64,000 bases of DNA from Gibbula magus (taxonomy: Eukaryota; Mollusca; Gastropoda; Trochida; Trochidae), in the NCBI GenBank assembly GCA_936450465.1, contig OW388289.1, positions 76,186,593 through 76,250,592 of the forward strand, given 5' to 3'. This document shows, piece after piece, positions 12,958 through 24,586 of this stretch. The translations under genes and the position numbers were made by a program. Positions within the stretch are counted from its first letter, which is position 1, and the number at the start of each line of letters is the position of its first letter. Under the pieces are notes generated by a model, which was given only the letters and a program-made list of their open reading frames with translations, did not search any database and was not told where the DNA came from.

Positions 12958-13175
12958 ATCAACACGACAAAGCGATAAAGCGATATAGTCACACGACAAA
13001 GCGATAAGGCTGCACGACAAGGCGATAGAGCAACACGACAAAGCGATAACGTCGCACGACAAAGCGATAACGCCGCACGACAAAGCGATAACGCCGCACG
13101 ACAAAGCGATAGTGTCGCACGACAAAGCGATAGTGTCGCACGACAAAGCGATAACGCCGCACGACAAAGCGATAT
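12958..13175 (+). repeat. 21-bp terminal array (CACGACAAAGCGATAACGCCG type)
   Basis: About ten units of roughly 20-21 bp, core CACGACAAAGCGATA followed by a variable 5-6 bp (ACGTC, ACGCCG, GTGTCG and so on). The mirrored array is at about 23246-23440. It is far richer in GC and CpG than the surrounding DNA. Confidence 0.9.
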
Positions 13176-13465
13176 AACAACGCGCTAAAGCGATAATAAC
13201 AGCACGATAAAGCGAAAGAGCGATAAAGCGAAAGAGCGATAAAGCGAAAGAGCGATAAAGCGAAAGAGCGATAAAGCGAAAGAGCGATAAAGCGATAATA
13301 ACAGCGCGATAAAGCGAAAGAGCGATAAAGCGAAAGAGCGATAAAGCGATAAAGCGAAAGAGCGATAAAGCGAAAGAGCGATAAAGCGATAGAGCGAAAG
13401 AGCGATAAAGCGAAAGAGCGATAAAGCGAAAGAGCGATAAAGCGAAAGAGTGATAAAGCGATATT
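13176..13465 (+). repeat. 8/16-bp terminal array (GCGATAAA GCGAAAGA)
   Basis: Alternating octamers GCGATAAA and GCGAAAGA, with a few interruptions of the type ATAATAACAGCGC. Because the period is 8, all reading frames stay open for long stretches. The apparent 184-codon and 110-codon frames here are by-products of the repeat. Confidence 0.95.
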
Positions 13466-14929
13466 GACATGTCGACCTTAATCTTTTACATAACAATAGA
13501 ATACTGGTTTCATTCAATTTCTTTTCATTTCACTTGATATTTGATTCACTAACATAAGAATGATTTTGATAAATGATTCCACTTTAAATCCCCAAAGGTC
13601 GCTATTATATAAATATAATTAATACAAGTTTATTTTTTTATTAAGAATTTGAATAAACATATAATGAGATTTCTCTATAAAACAACTAACGGTGAATAAT
13701 TGAGAAATCCATGACAATTAAAACTATAATAGATTAATTCAAAAAGTTGACATCGTGTGTGTAAACCTGTACATAGATACTTCCTTAGACATACTTATGT
13801 GACTGAATATGATAGATTTAATCGAGCAAAGTAAAGTTTATATAAATCGGCGCACTTTGATTACTTTTGATATATATTCATCAAAATAATAAGGATGCAG
13901 GTTAGTAGGAAGTCTATGGTATCAACACTTGTATATTATTTAGCCATTCAATAAAAAATTAAAGGAAAGAATAAAATCATAATAAAAAAAACTTGTTTTA
14001 CTTGGTTTTAATGTACACATCAAATTGAAGCAGTGTGCGAAGAGTATACTATATAAAAATATATATATATATGTAGAATATTTGTATGACACGGAAATAG
14101 TTCTAAAGGGAGATAAGACGTTTTGGGAAAATTTACTAATAGTGAACTCAGCGCAATGTCATGAATCATTAGTATGACTATAATAGGATTAACGCCTTCA
14201 GTGTATGGAGCTTAGCTTACATTCGGATAAGTTAATGGGACTTACACAATCTTCCCTTTAAGACTTGAATGGTTTTGCTCATATTTATTAAATTTGAAAA
14301 GTAATTATTGTAGATTATTATAGATATGTACATCTTATTAGTTTATTAATAATATCACTGTGTAAACGTAGTTTAGCAACAATTTACCACTGATGAAATT
14401 AATAATCATATTTTAGCTCTTCAAGCCTAAAGGTTTGGGTGTGAGGGCGAAAGAGGAAGGGAGCTTTACTTGGTTTAGTTTAGGAGTAAATGTCTTTTTT
14501 CACTGTTTGTCTCATGATTTGAGAATATGCCTTCCCCATTTGCATTCGATAGGATTCACTAACTGTGAGAATGTGTTCAATCATCATTATATGTGTTCCA
14601 TCTATTGAGTCTGGGAAATTAGTTAGTTTCCATTTGCCGTCATAGCCTATTATATATTTCGATATCATATTGTTTTAATTTTTGAAACCGCAAACCATTA
14701 TGCATGGCATGGTATGATTTGGTATAATTGTACCCTTCTCAGCACACGGATAGCCAACAGACTTCCAATGGTGAATAATAGGATCTGATTGAGGGAATAA
14801 TACAAAAGGGGAATAACTAAAAGAATTAACATTAACCTTTCTGCATTTGAGTTTTTACACACTCTGCTAATCACTCACTCGCAAATTTGCTAAAACATAC
14901 ATGTTAAGATATGAGAGCAGCATGAGTAG

Positions 14930-15365
14930 ACCCAGATTGTTAAAATGTGAACATTTTAATTCTCTGTATCAAATCGTTTTGAAGAAGAAGTCTTTTAAAG
15001 ATTTTAGGTTGGACCCCCTGTCACATCCATATTTGGTGAGGGGTCAGGACCAAATGAACAAATAAAATTTTATATGTAAAATCTGAAAATGTCATCTTCC
15101 TATGTCAACTGGTTCCGGAGAAAAAGTCGTTTAAAGGTTCTGTTAATAATGCCTGCCACGCCAATATTTGATGGGTGGCGAAGTTCAAATGAACACACTT
15201 TGATCCCTTGTGTGCAAGGTACCTCTCCGCAAAATTTCAGCTTTGGGTGTGCTGCGGTTCATGAGGAGGAGTCGAAAATGTGAAAAGTTTATGGTTTGAC
15301 GACGGATGACGGACGGACGCCGCACAACGGGCCATGTCACTTACAAGAGAGATCTGCAAATAGTA
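14930..15365 (+). repeat. Mollusc-type interspersed repeat with GACGGATGACGGACGGACG tail
   Basis: Two tandem degenerate copies of a GAAGAAGTCTTTTAAAG / GAGAAAAAGTCGTTTAAAGG motif (14980 and 15118) are followed by AAAATTTCAGCTTTGG (15230-15245), a purine-rich GAGGAGGAGTCGAAAATG and the GACGACGGATGACGGACGGA tail (15299 on). This order is familiar from a very abundant interspersed repeat in bivalve and gastropod genomes. The 64-codon open frame across it is not considered a gene. Confidence 0.6.
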
Positions 15366-16400
15366 TCGATAATTGACAACGTTGACCCGGTGTGTTTATA
15401 CCCGTACACGTAGATCCTCCCATAGACATACTTGTGTCAGCTCTCTTTTACCATTGCTTCATTGAAAGCATATTAATTTTTGATTTCCAATGGCGGCATG
15501 GTTCTTTGTCTCTAGTAAATAATTATTTCGCTTAGAAGAAGTTCTTCTAACGCCAGTAAAATAGCAGTTTCGTTTACGACAAAATAGTTTTAAAATTATC
15601 CCTGAAGATTTCTGTTGATCCAGATGAATACGTCAAACTTTCTTCTTACTACAGCGTTTAAAAACCAATAAATTCAAAATACACCTATTCCTCCAGTATT
15701 CGTCCTTTAAATGATGTTGAAGTTGATCAAGTGTGATTGTTCTCTGTATACAATGTATGCTTGTGACTTCTATTTTCTTTATTGTAAACGAGGTTGTCGT
15801 GAAATGAATTCATTCGAGGTAAACACTTATTATAATTATTATTAAATGAGTTATAAGTTTTATTGCGCAAAGTTCAATGCAGTTTAACTAAAATAACGGT
15901 CTATGCAAAAATCAGAATATCTGACTACTCTTAATCAATATATGTTAATCAGAATAAGCAATGTGAAAGTGCAAGTGCGGACACTATTGTATCAACATTG
16001 GTGTAAAATATTTACCCATTCACTATTTTAACAATGTATTATCATCAATATAATATATATTTGTCTTACATGTTTAACTTATGTGAATGAAATTGATTCA
16101 GTTTTTGGAGTATATAAAAAAGTATATCATAGTGGCATATTTGTGTGACATTGTTTATCGAAATATGCCTTGAAAATGGTTCTGAATGCCATGCTTAATG
16201 AAAATAAACATGTATTTGCATATGTACTAATAGAGTGTGAGTCACCATAAATTATTAGTGTCATGATAATTATATGTTCGCCTTCAGTTTACGTAGTTTA
16301 CAATAGGATAAGTAATTGGAGGTTAAGAAATCTTTTCTTAAGCACTTAAATGACTCCATTCTGCTTACATTTATGAAACTGTAAGATTACTTGTTCAAAT
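15365..16400 (+). repeat. Degenerate second copy of the subterminal module
   Basis: Positions 15370-15440 (GTTGACCCGGTGTGTTTATA ... ATAGACATACTTGTGTC) resemble 13745-13815. Positions 15985-16390 (TATCAACATTGGTG ... AAATGACTCCATTCTGC) resemble 13918-14280 in the same orientation. The element therefore contains a nested, diverged copy of its own subterminal sequence. Confidence 0.55.
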
Positions 16401-16489
16401 AATATGTCACTACATGTATGTCGAGACACCCATTTTGTTTCAAGATACTTTATTTGGCTTAAATACGTGCACGTGCTGAATACGATATA

Positions 16490-16890
16490 TGCTGATTTCA
16501 GTTCAATTAATTTCACTTAACTTGCAAATCAACCCATATCGCCCAATATATATGATTACTAGTTTCAAATGAAAGTCGAGCAACATCTGAAACCGAAATT
16601 TCACGTCGCATTTACATCCACAGATGACCCAGTAAACATTCTCAACCAAACTTTGTCCTATTGTCTGTTGTAAATAAGTTTCCAAAATGACATTTGACTG
16701 AATGACGGGCGTCAATCGCGGTGCATTGTCACGTCTTTTAACTTTACATAATTACATTGTTACGTTAATGAACCGATAAGCATTAACATTGTAATTTTCA
16801 ACAACAGTACATGTACTTCAGGATTCAAATTGCTCGACATGTATTACAGTTTTCTGATAAATTTCCGCATAAATAAAACAGCCATTTCTT
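16490..16890 (+). repeat. Internal direct-repeat module, first copy
   Basis: The stretch AATTTCACTTAACTTGCAAAT ... AAAGTCGAGCAACA ... GACTGAATGACGGGCGTC aligns with 19600-19970 in direct orientation (AATTTCACTTGACTTGCATAT, AAAGTCGAGCAACAGC, AACCAATTAACCCGC). Homology is clear for about 250 bp and weaker beyond. The 70-codon minus-strand frame here is not conserved in the second copy. Confidence 0.65.
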
Positions 16891-17738
16891 TAAACTGTTT
16901 TACATATCAAGTAGCATCATTTGCTTCATATATATGTAGACCATTATCGTTCTAACACTCATTATATATACCATAGAAGGAAGTATTATCTATGCAGTTA
17001 ATAAATAATGGTAACGAGGAATTTTGTAAAACAGAGAAGGAAAATGTGATTCATAACTGTTATCAACTGGTGGTGTGTAAAACTATTTTGCAATAAACAT
17101 ACGAATCTTAGTATAACTTTGGATAACGGCCGTCTTCTCTTTTGGTTTTCTCTGGTCAAGATGTTAAACCACTCAATCGTACTGCGCACAATGCACATCT
17201 TTATAAGGGTTGCAATCCGGCAGAGCCACATGTAAGAAAATAAGGTTACATACAACTTGGCGCTCCCGGTTTTTGTGATCGTATGAATGTGGCTCTCCCG
17301 GCAATGGTCGGGAGTGCTGGTCCATGTTACGGTTTATAATAAACTATGATGTGTCTTGCAGTCTTTTTACTTTGTATTATCATATTGTAGGAAGGCACAG
17401 GACAGGGGAGTTTCATATTTCATTGATGTTTTCACCCCATAGCAACATATTTTATTTTATGTAATGTACACGTATGTGTGTCATGTTTTATATGTTATTT
17501 GGTCAGATGTAATTTTATCGAATACTGAACGTTGCTGAAAATCATCATTTTAATGCTAACCACTTCAGAATAGTGACAGATATACAGTTGAAAAGTCGTG
17601 ACCTAAAGAAAAACTACTACAACACTTTATTTAAAACTAAACAAACAAGATTAACTCCATATTCACTTTATAATAAGCTCATTATCTATCAATGGGTGGC
17701 GCTAATTTGATAAACGGTATCATCCCGAAATCAATCGT

Positions 17739-18130
17739 GGGCTTCGCGGCAACGAAGAGTTTACACGACGTGTGGCCCTCGCGACATTTTGTAGTTTTCT
17801 AGTGTGGCTTTCGCGGCAACGAGGAGTGTACATGTCGTGTGGCCCTCGCGACATTCTGTAGTTGGCTTTCGCGGCAACGAGGAGTTTACATGTCGTGTTG
17901 CCCTCGCGACATTCTGTAGTTTTCTAGTGTGGCTTTCGCGGCAACGAGGCGAGTTCATGTCGTGTGGCCCTCGCGCCATTCTGTAGTTTATTAGTGTGGC
18001 TTTCGCGGCAACGAGGAGTGTACATGTCGTGTGGCCCTCGCGACATTTGTAGTTTTCTAGTGTGGCTTTCTCGGCAACGAGGAGTTTACATGTCGTGTGG
18101 TCCTCGCGACATTTGTAGTTTTCTAGTGTG
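17739..18130 (+). repeat. 67-bp GC-rich tandem satellite, six units
   Basis: Six units start at about 17739, 17807, 17865, 17932, 17999 and 18065. The consensus begins GGCTTTCGCGGCAACGAGGA and continues GTTTACATGTCGTGTGGCCC, TCGCGACATTCTGTAGTTTT, CTAGTGT. The second unit is 9 bp short. The array is rich in GC and CpG within AT-rich DNA and sits near the centre of the giant element. The open frames on both strands (60-95 codons) are repeat by-products. Confidence 0.9.
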
Positions 18131-19599
18131 GTTTTCCCGAGCAGACAACCTTTCGAATAGCCAAACTCAATTCATTAACTTTATATTAATAATCATAGAA
18201 ACCATGTCAAGAATGAAAACCAAGATTACACGTACAATGCTAAAATATTGACACTATATTCCGAGATTATATAGACGGTTGAAGTACACTCAACATTTGC
18301 ATTATTATAAGCATTTATGTAGAGTTTACACCTTGAAAGTCAATGTGTAAGTTTCTTGTGCAAGCTTTACTATGTAGATGAATAGTAATCTCAACAAGGT
18401 GACGTGCAAACTTGGATATCTACTGAACAGCAAAATAACGCCAGTCCACTAAACAATTTCGTAATTACTGATAACGCTGTAATGAGAAAATTTATAACAT
18501 CACAGCATTCCAATTTTGATGACATCATAATAATAACGTGTTGAACACATGCAGACGTAACGATAAGTCAATACTTGTATAGAACTTCTGGATAACATTA
18601 TATTGTGCCATAATCATTCTCTGGGAAAATAGCCACATTTCTGTTCAGATGATGAAGGGCAAAATGTGCTTTTAAATGCAATTAGAACATGTGCAAACAC
18701 TCCCGTGAAGTTGTTTGATGCAAAACCCCTGTCTTTGCTGATGTTGATTTGACGTTATGGCGTCATTCATGAATTTCATTCAGAATGGTTCTATTGGTCT
18801 CATTTTGGTAAAACTTCAAGGTATTGTATTCCTTGTCGGTACCAAGGTGTTCCACGAGCACATTTATAGTAATTTCAAACTGTACAGCATGCAGTTAGCC
18901 AATATCCCAGTTTCCGAAAAAAATTCACTTTTATTTTGCAAAGCATTTACTTCTTAAACATTGAGGCAAGAGTCACAATTTTGAGTCTTTTCAAAGAGCA
19001 AATCTCGGATTACAGCACGAATAATTGATTTTTTACCAGGCTCATGCAGATCATGTTACTATGACAACATGTGACGTGCAATTTCGCGAACTGATACCAT
19101 TTGACTTTGCAATGGTAACCAACTATACTCTACAGTATCAATAGCTCCACATGTTCTCTGACATTTACTAATGATATGAAAAACCATAGGTTTATATGCA
19201 AACAGAAACTATAATCAATATATTAAAGATACGTAGTATAAAATTTGAATATTTATTTCACATACTTAATTACTTTATAGTGTGTCATGTTCTTAATACA
19301 GGTCAATACTGGTATTTTTGGTGATATGGTGATTTAACCATCAAAACTAAGTTACTCACACGAATTAAAATAAAATGGTTTCCGGTATTTAGTTATTCAT
19401 TACTTGATAACGATATGTGAATCCACTAAATGCTGAAATATATACGCTTTTGGTTGAATAATCTTATATCCAAAAAACTTATTTACAGATAAAATGTAAA
19501 AATAATGCATATGGATAAAACATTTACAAATATGTTTTAAAGAGCCATTAAACATTTATAGGAATATTTACTTTGCCTTCATGCATGCCGACAGACCAG
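18131..19599. other. Giant-element interior, no gene recognised
   Basis: AT-rich sequence with only short unrelated open frames (the longest about 66 codons at 18757). I see no transposase, integrase, recombinase or polymerase motif in either strand. Confidence 0.5.
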
Positions 19600-19970
19600 A
19601 TATTCTGATTTATTCTGAAGTACAAATAATTTCACTTGACTTGCATATTCAGTCCCTAACGCCAAATGTATGCTAATCAAATAAAGTCGAGCAACAGCAT
19701 TTTGTACGTGAAGAAGCCGAATTTATACGTTTCCTATATGTGCACAGTAGTTATATGACCAATTACATAATACCAACCCACATCTGACTGTCTATTAAAG
19801 GTAAGTTTCCAAACTTACATTTAACCAATTAACCCGCATCTTTGTCAAGTTTTCAATAATAAATCGTGACTTTCACCTTTATAATATCACTACTAAATGA
19901 ACTAGCCTTAAATTGATAATGTTCATCAGCAATCAGTACTTTTCGATAAAATAACTTCATTTATTACGTT
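19600..19970 (+). repeat. Internal direct-repeat module, second copy
   Basis: Direct counterpart of 16490-16890. It shares TTTCACTTGACTTGCATAT-, AAGTCGAGCAACA- and GTAAGTTTCCAAACTTACATT-type segments in the same order. The two copies bracket the 67-bp satellite. Confidence 0.65.
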
Positions 19971-21114
19971 TGACATAATGTGACCCCAACAACATACTCA
20001 ATGGGTTTTAAAAGGAACACTCAGTGTTGCATTGTAGTATTTTATCAAGAAGTATTGACTGTTATTGAAAATTAACTCTTAAGCGCCAATCACTAAATGA
20101 TATTAATAAAGAGAATTATTTTGTTATAATGATTGACGTTCAATGTCCGCAATTATCATTGTGATGAACGTCACACCAAAAATATAATAAAATCCCTTTT
20201 CACGACAAGAATAATTGTTGAATTATGATGAAACGGGAAAATTACCCACGCTCGGATAAAACCCAAAGTACATGGGAATTGAAACACGTTTGACAGAAAA
20301 GTTAACCAAAAATAGAAGCTGACTCTTTGGTTGTTCCGTATTAATCAGTTTGCAAATTTATGTGTTTACAAGCACTACCGACAGGGTCAAAACGTCTCAT
20401 TTTTATCAAGAACATATACTTTTCACTGAGTCAGAATACCCTTTTGTATTATTTATCCATTTCTCAATGTTTTAAGAAAGACTTTACCCATATATTACAT
20501 TGAATTCCTGGTTATGAAAAATATATTCAATTGTTTAACTCTTTAGCGAAATAGATGTAAACAACTAGGATGTCCTCAACAGTCAGGAAAATGTATTTTA
20601 CTACTATGCACTGTATAATGCCATGGGCCTCCTTTCTGATTAAAACTATCTCTTTATGTGAGCAGAATGAAGCCATTCAAGTGTAAAAGAGACGATTTTG
20701 TAACCTCAAATACGCATTCGAATGTCGCTGAGCTCCATGCACTGAAGGCGTACAACCTATTACCATCATACTAATGATTCATGGCGATGCGCGGAGTTCG
20801 CATTTTCAATAAATTTACCCAAAACGTGCTTTTTCATGAATCAGACCCTTTAGAATTATTCCTGTCGCACATATTAAAACACAATGTCACACAAATATTC
20901 TACTGTGATATAGCCTAATAGTGTCTTATACGTTATGATGTGCACAATGTAACCCAGTAAACAAATTTATATATTTTATTTTGATAATGATAGATTATTT
21001 TATTCTTTCCTTTGATTTGTTAGTGAATGTCTAAATAATATACCAGTGTTGTTACAATATATTTCCAAACTTGTTTCTTACATTATGTTGATGAATATAT
21101 ATCAGAAGTTATCA

Positions 21115-21937
21115 ATTTCAATTCTTTATTTCTGAAGTGTAGGCCATCGGCCCGTAACTACATATCGTATATATGACAAGACATGATGTGTACAGCAACA
21201 GTCATTCAATTAACATTTTTGGTACATGGCATGAAAAATAAAGCTTGCTAAATTACAAGTTTACAATTCGATATTGACATGAGGATTTTAAATTTAGTTT
21301 TATTTGGATTTGTACAAACAGTTTCCGGCAAATGATTCAGGCGGAGCTCTTTAAATTTGGAACACACAAGAAGGAAATGGTTTTCATCCTCAATTATAGC
21401 CGTCGTCGCATTGTAAACATAATCTATCATTTCTATCTATATTATAAAACCGACCCGTTTCAATTCTTAAATGAAAAACACGTAAATTGCCCGAATACTC
21501 TAAACATTTTAACAACAACCGCATTCAAATATAATTTTTTAGACAGTGAAGCTTTAAAATAAGAGTAAGATATGGAGTTGGTGCTGTTTTGAAGTGAACT
21601 ATACCAATTCAGTTCATGAATACATTTTAGTCGACACAGAAATTTTGAGAAACACGAAGTAGGAAGATAAACAAATTGTTGGTCCCAAACACAACCAAAG
21701 CCCAATTAGCCAATTAGCTAATTAGCCAGTTTGGAGACTGGCGCTAGTTAGGCCTTGCGTGGGTAGATGAAGCCCAAACTGTACAATAAATCTGGAAACT
21801 TCGAAGCCCAATTAACTTTATTATTTTCTATACCTTTTAACATCATATATAACATTTTTTGGGATGCCGAGTGTCAGACATATTTAATGATTTTAAGCTA
21901 TATTTGACAGCTTTTTCAGTAAAAATATAGAGTAAGT
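21115..21937 (-). mobile_element. LINE 3' fragment inserted in the right inverted repeat
   Basis: The left inverted repeat lacks this segment. It is flanked by an imperfect 11-bp duplication, AGAAGTTATCA (21104-21114) and AGAAGAAATCA (21938-21948). Read on the minus strand it carries the end of a non-LTR retrotransposon protein: GRFYNIDRNDRLCLQCD with a CxxC pair, then, after a frameshift, IEDENHFLLVCSKFKELR with the HxxxxC half of the usual C-terminal zinc knuckle. A stop follows near 21250. The 3' tail GGGCCGATGGCCTACACTTC then AGAAATAAAGAATTGAAAT is the kind seen at bivalve LINE ends. The copy is 5'-truncated and dead. It postdates the giant element. Confidence 0.8.
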
Positions 21938-22349
21938 AGAAGAAATCAGAGTGCGCCGATTTAAATTTATATAAACTTTGTTTTGCTCAATTAAATCAAT
22001 AATAACCAGTCACATAAAGTATGTCTAAGAAAGTATTTATGTACAGGTTTACACACACCATGTCAGCGTTTTGAATTAATCTATTAGAGTTGCAGATGTC
22101 TGTTTTAATTAGCATGGATTTCTCAATTATTCACCGTAAGTTGTTTTATAGATGTTTATTCAAATTCTTAATACAAAATAAACTTGTATTAATTATATTT
22201 ATATAATAGCGACCTTTGGGGATTTAAAGTGGAATCATTTATCAAAATCATTCTTATGTTATGTGAATCAAATATCAAGTGAAATGAAAAGAAATTGAAT
22301 GAAACCAGTATTCTATTGTTATGTAAAAGATTAAGGTCGACATGTCAAT

Positions 22350-23245
22350 ATCGCTCTTTCGCTCTTTCGCTCTTTCGCTCTATCGCTCTTTCGCACTATC
22401 GCTCTTTCGCTCTATCGCTCTTTCGCTCTATCGCTCTTTCGCTCTATCGCTCTTTCGCTCTATCGTTCTTTCGCTTTATCGTTCTTTCGCTTTATCGCTC
22501 TTTCGCTTTATCGCTTTATCGCTCTTTCGCTTTATCGCTCTTTCGCTTTATCGCTCTTTCGCTCTATCGTTTTATCGCTCTTTCGCTTTATCGCTCTTTC
22601 GCTTTATCGCTTTATCGCTCTTTCGCTTTATCGCTCTTTCGCTTTATCGCTCTTTCGCTTTATCGCTTTATCGCTCTATCGCTCTTTCGCTTTATCGCGC
22701 TGTTATTATTGCTTTATCGCTTTATCGCTCTTTCGCTTTATCGCTTTATCGCTCTTTCGCTTTATCGCTCTTTCGCTTTATCGCTCTTTCGCTTTATCGC
22801 TTTATCGCTCTTTCGCTTTATCGCTCTTTCGCTTTATCGCTTTATCGCTCTTTCGCTTTATCGCTTTATCGCTCTTTCGCTCTTTCGCTTTATCGCGCTG
22901 TTATTATCGCTTTATCGCTCTTTCGCTTTATCGCGCTGTTATTATCGCTTTATCGCTCTTTCGCTTTATCGCGCTGTTATTATCGCTTTATCGCTCTTTC
23001 GCTTTATCGCTCTTTCGCTTCATCGCTCTTTCGCTTTATCGCGCTGTTATTATCGCTTTATCGCTCTTTCGCTTTATCGCTCTTTCGCTTTATCGCGCTG
23101 TTATTATCGCTTTATCGCTCTTTCGCTTTATCGCTCTTTCGCTTTATCGCTCTTTCGCTTTATCGCTCTTTCGCTTTATCGCTCTTTCGCTTTATCGCTC
23201 TTTCGCTTTATCGCTCTTTCGCTTTATCGTGCTGTTATTATCGCT
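22350..23245 (-). repeat. Expanded 8/16-bp terminal array (right side)
   Basis: About 895 bp of alternating TCGCTTTA and TCGCTCTT octamers, with several TCGCGCTGTTATTA interruptions. The left partner has about 290 bp. The 400- and 360-codon open frames (SLYRSFALS-type repeats) that cross this array are artefacts of an 8-bp period free of stop codons in these frames. Confidence 0.95.
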
Positions 23246-23440
23246 TTAGCGCGTTGTTATATCGCTTTGTCGTGCGGCGTTATCGCTTTGTCGTGCGACA
23301 CTATCGCTTTGTCGTGCGACACTATCGCTTTGTCGTGCGGCATTATCGCTTTGTCGTGCGGCGTTATCGCTTTGTCGTGTTGCTCTATCGCTTTGTCGTG
23401 CAGCCTTATCGCTTTGTCGTGTGACTATATCGCTTTATCG
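23246..23440 (-). repeat. 21-bp terminal array (right side)
   Basis: Mirror of 12958-13175, about nine units of CTTTGTCGTGCGGCGTTATCG type. The order of variant units (TAGTCA, GGCTG, GAGCAA and so on, from the tip inward) matches the left array, so the tips share a recent common origin or are kept alike. Confidence 0.9.
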
Positions 23441-23496
23441 CTTTGTCGTGTTGATACCAGAGGGCGAAAGAGCGATGTCCCCTCTCGGCCATCATA

Positions 23497-23502
23497 AAAG
23501 AC
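23497..23502. repeat. Right 6-bp target-site duplication (AAAGAC)
   Basis: Directly follows the right tip CCATCATA. Sequence beyond it (AATGTTATTTTATTATCTAC) is the continuation of the copy 0 unit, as in copies 1 and 2. Confidence 0.9.
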
Positions 23503-24020
23503 AATGTTATTTTATTATCTACAGTGCTGTTTGTAAAGACCACTGACGTTTTGTAACAGCATGAACAAATTAATTGTACGTTGGTTTAATTTAAGTAATT
23601 AACAACAACGGAATTACATTAATATATGTTTCTCTTGATAATGATTATTACACACAGGTCAACGATCAACGCAATTATTCCTTTATATCTATTTAATACA
23701 TATGTAAACCGTTGTGATTTAAATGGAAAAACATTTAAAAAATTGTTTGTTTCAAAGCGTCATCGTAATATTCTAATGGCATCAGTTTTTAGCTTAATGT
23801 TGTGACAAAGGTTTTTAATTTCGTTATAGCCATTAATGTAATTTTCAAAGAAGCAAGTGAAGAATATCTTAAGGTTGATCAATATGGCCATTAGGGGAAG
23901 TGTTTAAACCAGATTGGCTGAATATGTTCCGGTTGGTGGAAAGCTTTCTCCTATCTCGTTTACATCAAACATTAACCTCAGCTTCCTGATAAACTATTTC
24001 CATTCATTCGCGTCAGTAAG

Positions 24021-24143
24021 ATTAGTAGTAGTAGTAGTAGTAGTAATAGAAGTAGTAGCAGTCGTTGTAGTAGTAGGAGCAGTAGCAGCAGCAGCAGTAG
24101 TAGTAGCAGCAGCAGCAGTGTCAGTGTCAGTAGTAGTAGTAGT

Positions 24144-24175
<32 letters not shown>

Positions 24176-24215
24176 TAGTAGTAGCAGCAGCAGCAGTATC
24201 AGTAGTAGTAGCAGT

Positions 24216-24247
<32 letters not shown>

Positions 24248-24550
24248 CAGTAGCAGCAGCAGTACTAGTAGTAGTAGCAGTAGCAGCAGTACTAGTAGTA
24301 GTAGCAGCAGCAGCAGTAGTAGTAGTAGTAGCAGCAGCAGTAGTAGTAGCAGCAGCAGCAGTGTCAGTATCAGTAGTAGTAGTAGTAGCAGCAGCAGCAG
24401 TAGTAGTAGTAGTAGTAGTAGTAGTAGCAGTCGTTGTAGTAGTAGGAGCAGTAGCAGCAGTAGTAGTAGTAGCAGCAGCAGTGCCAGTGTCAGTATCAGT
24501 AGTAGTAGTAGTAGTAGCAGCAGCAGCAGAAGCAGTAGTAGTAGTAGTAC

Positions 24551-24585
<35 letters not shown>

Positions 24586-24586
24586 A
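24021..24586. repeat. AGT/AGC trinucleotide microsatellite (second array, longest)
   Basis: About 565 bp of AGT and AGC triplets with interspersed GTGTCAGTATCAGT blocks. Its homologues at 44371-44620 and 58731-58811 are shorter. Poly-Ala/Val and poly-Leu open frames here are not genes. Confidence 0.95.

Larger units (their letters stand above)
12917..14290 (+). repeat. Left long terminal inverted repeat of the giant element
   Basis: Runs from the tip through the 21-bp array (about 12958-13175), the 8/16-bp array (about 13176-13465), a well-conserved segment starting TTGACATGTCGACCTTAATC (to about 13740) and a more diverged segment to about 14290 (ending near the TTAAGACTTGAATGGTTTTGCTC motif). 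Its partner is the reverse complement of about 20670-23496 with the LINE insertion removed. The 8/16-bp array is about one third the length of its partner, so the two termini have diverged by array expansion or contraction. Confidence 0.85.
12917..23496. mobile_element. Giant 10.58-kb element with long tandem-repeat inverted termini
   Basis: The ends are TATGATGGCCGAGAGGGGAC at the left and its complement at the right, flanked by AAAGAC duplications and with three intact empty sites elsewhere in the window. The terminal inverted repeats are layered: a tip of about 45 bp, a 21-bp array, an 8/16-bp array, then AT-rich unique sequence. The inverted homology runs to about 14290 on the left and back to about 20670 on the right. 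The interior holds a mollusc-type repeat (14930-15365), a partial direct copy of the subterminal module (15365-16400), two direct copies of another module (16490-16890, 19600-19970) and a 67-bp GC-rich satellite (17739-18130). I see no transposase, integrase or polymerase. A 6-bp duplication with long inverted repeats also occurs in Polintons/Mavericks, and tandem-repeat inverted termini recall Foldback elements. The tip does not let me assign a class. Confidence 0.85.
20670..23496 (-). repeat. Right long terminal inverted repeat of the giant element
   Basis: Reverse complement of the left terminus: tip 23452-23496, 21-bp array about 23246-23440, 8/16-bp array about 22350-23245, and conserved AT-rich sequence back to about 21950. 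After a LINE insertion (21115-21937), more diverged homology continues from 21114 to about 20670, for example TTCAAGTGTAAAAGAGACGA matching the complement near 14255-14275. Confidence 0.85.

Noticed and set aside
17739..18130. CRISPR array
   Set aside because: The 67-bp units are contiguous near-identical tandem repeats without unique spacers, in a eukaryotic context. The 39-bp arrays at 12536, 43207 and 57355 are rejected for the same reason.
12917..23496. Assignment of the giant element to Polintons/Mavericks
   Set aside because: The 6-bp duplication and long inverted repeats fit, but the tip sequence differs from the usual Polinton ends and none of the hallmark genes (protein-primed polymerase, integrase, packaging or capsid genes) is visible.
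22295..23497. 400- and 360-codon open frames with SLYRSFALSLFRFIALS-type repeats
   Set aside because: They are translations of an 8-bp tandem array in a transposon terminus. The same peptides arise in several frames and from the complementary array at 12917-13470. No signal of coding constraint.
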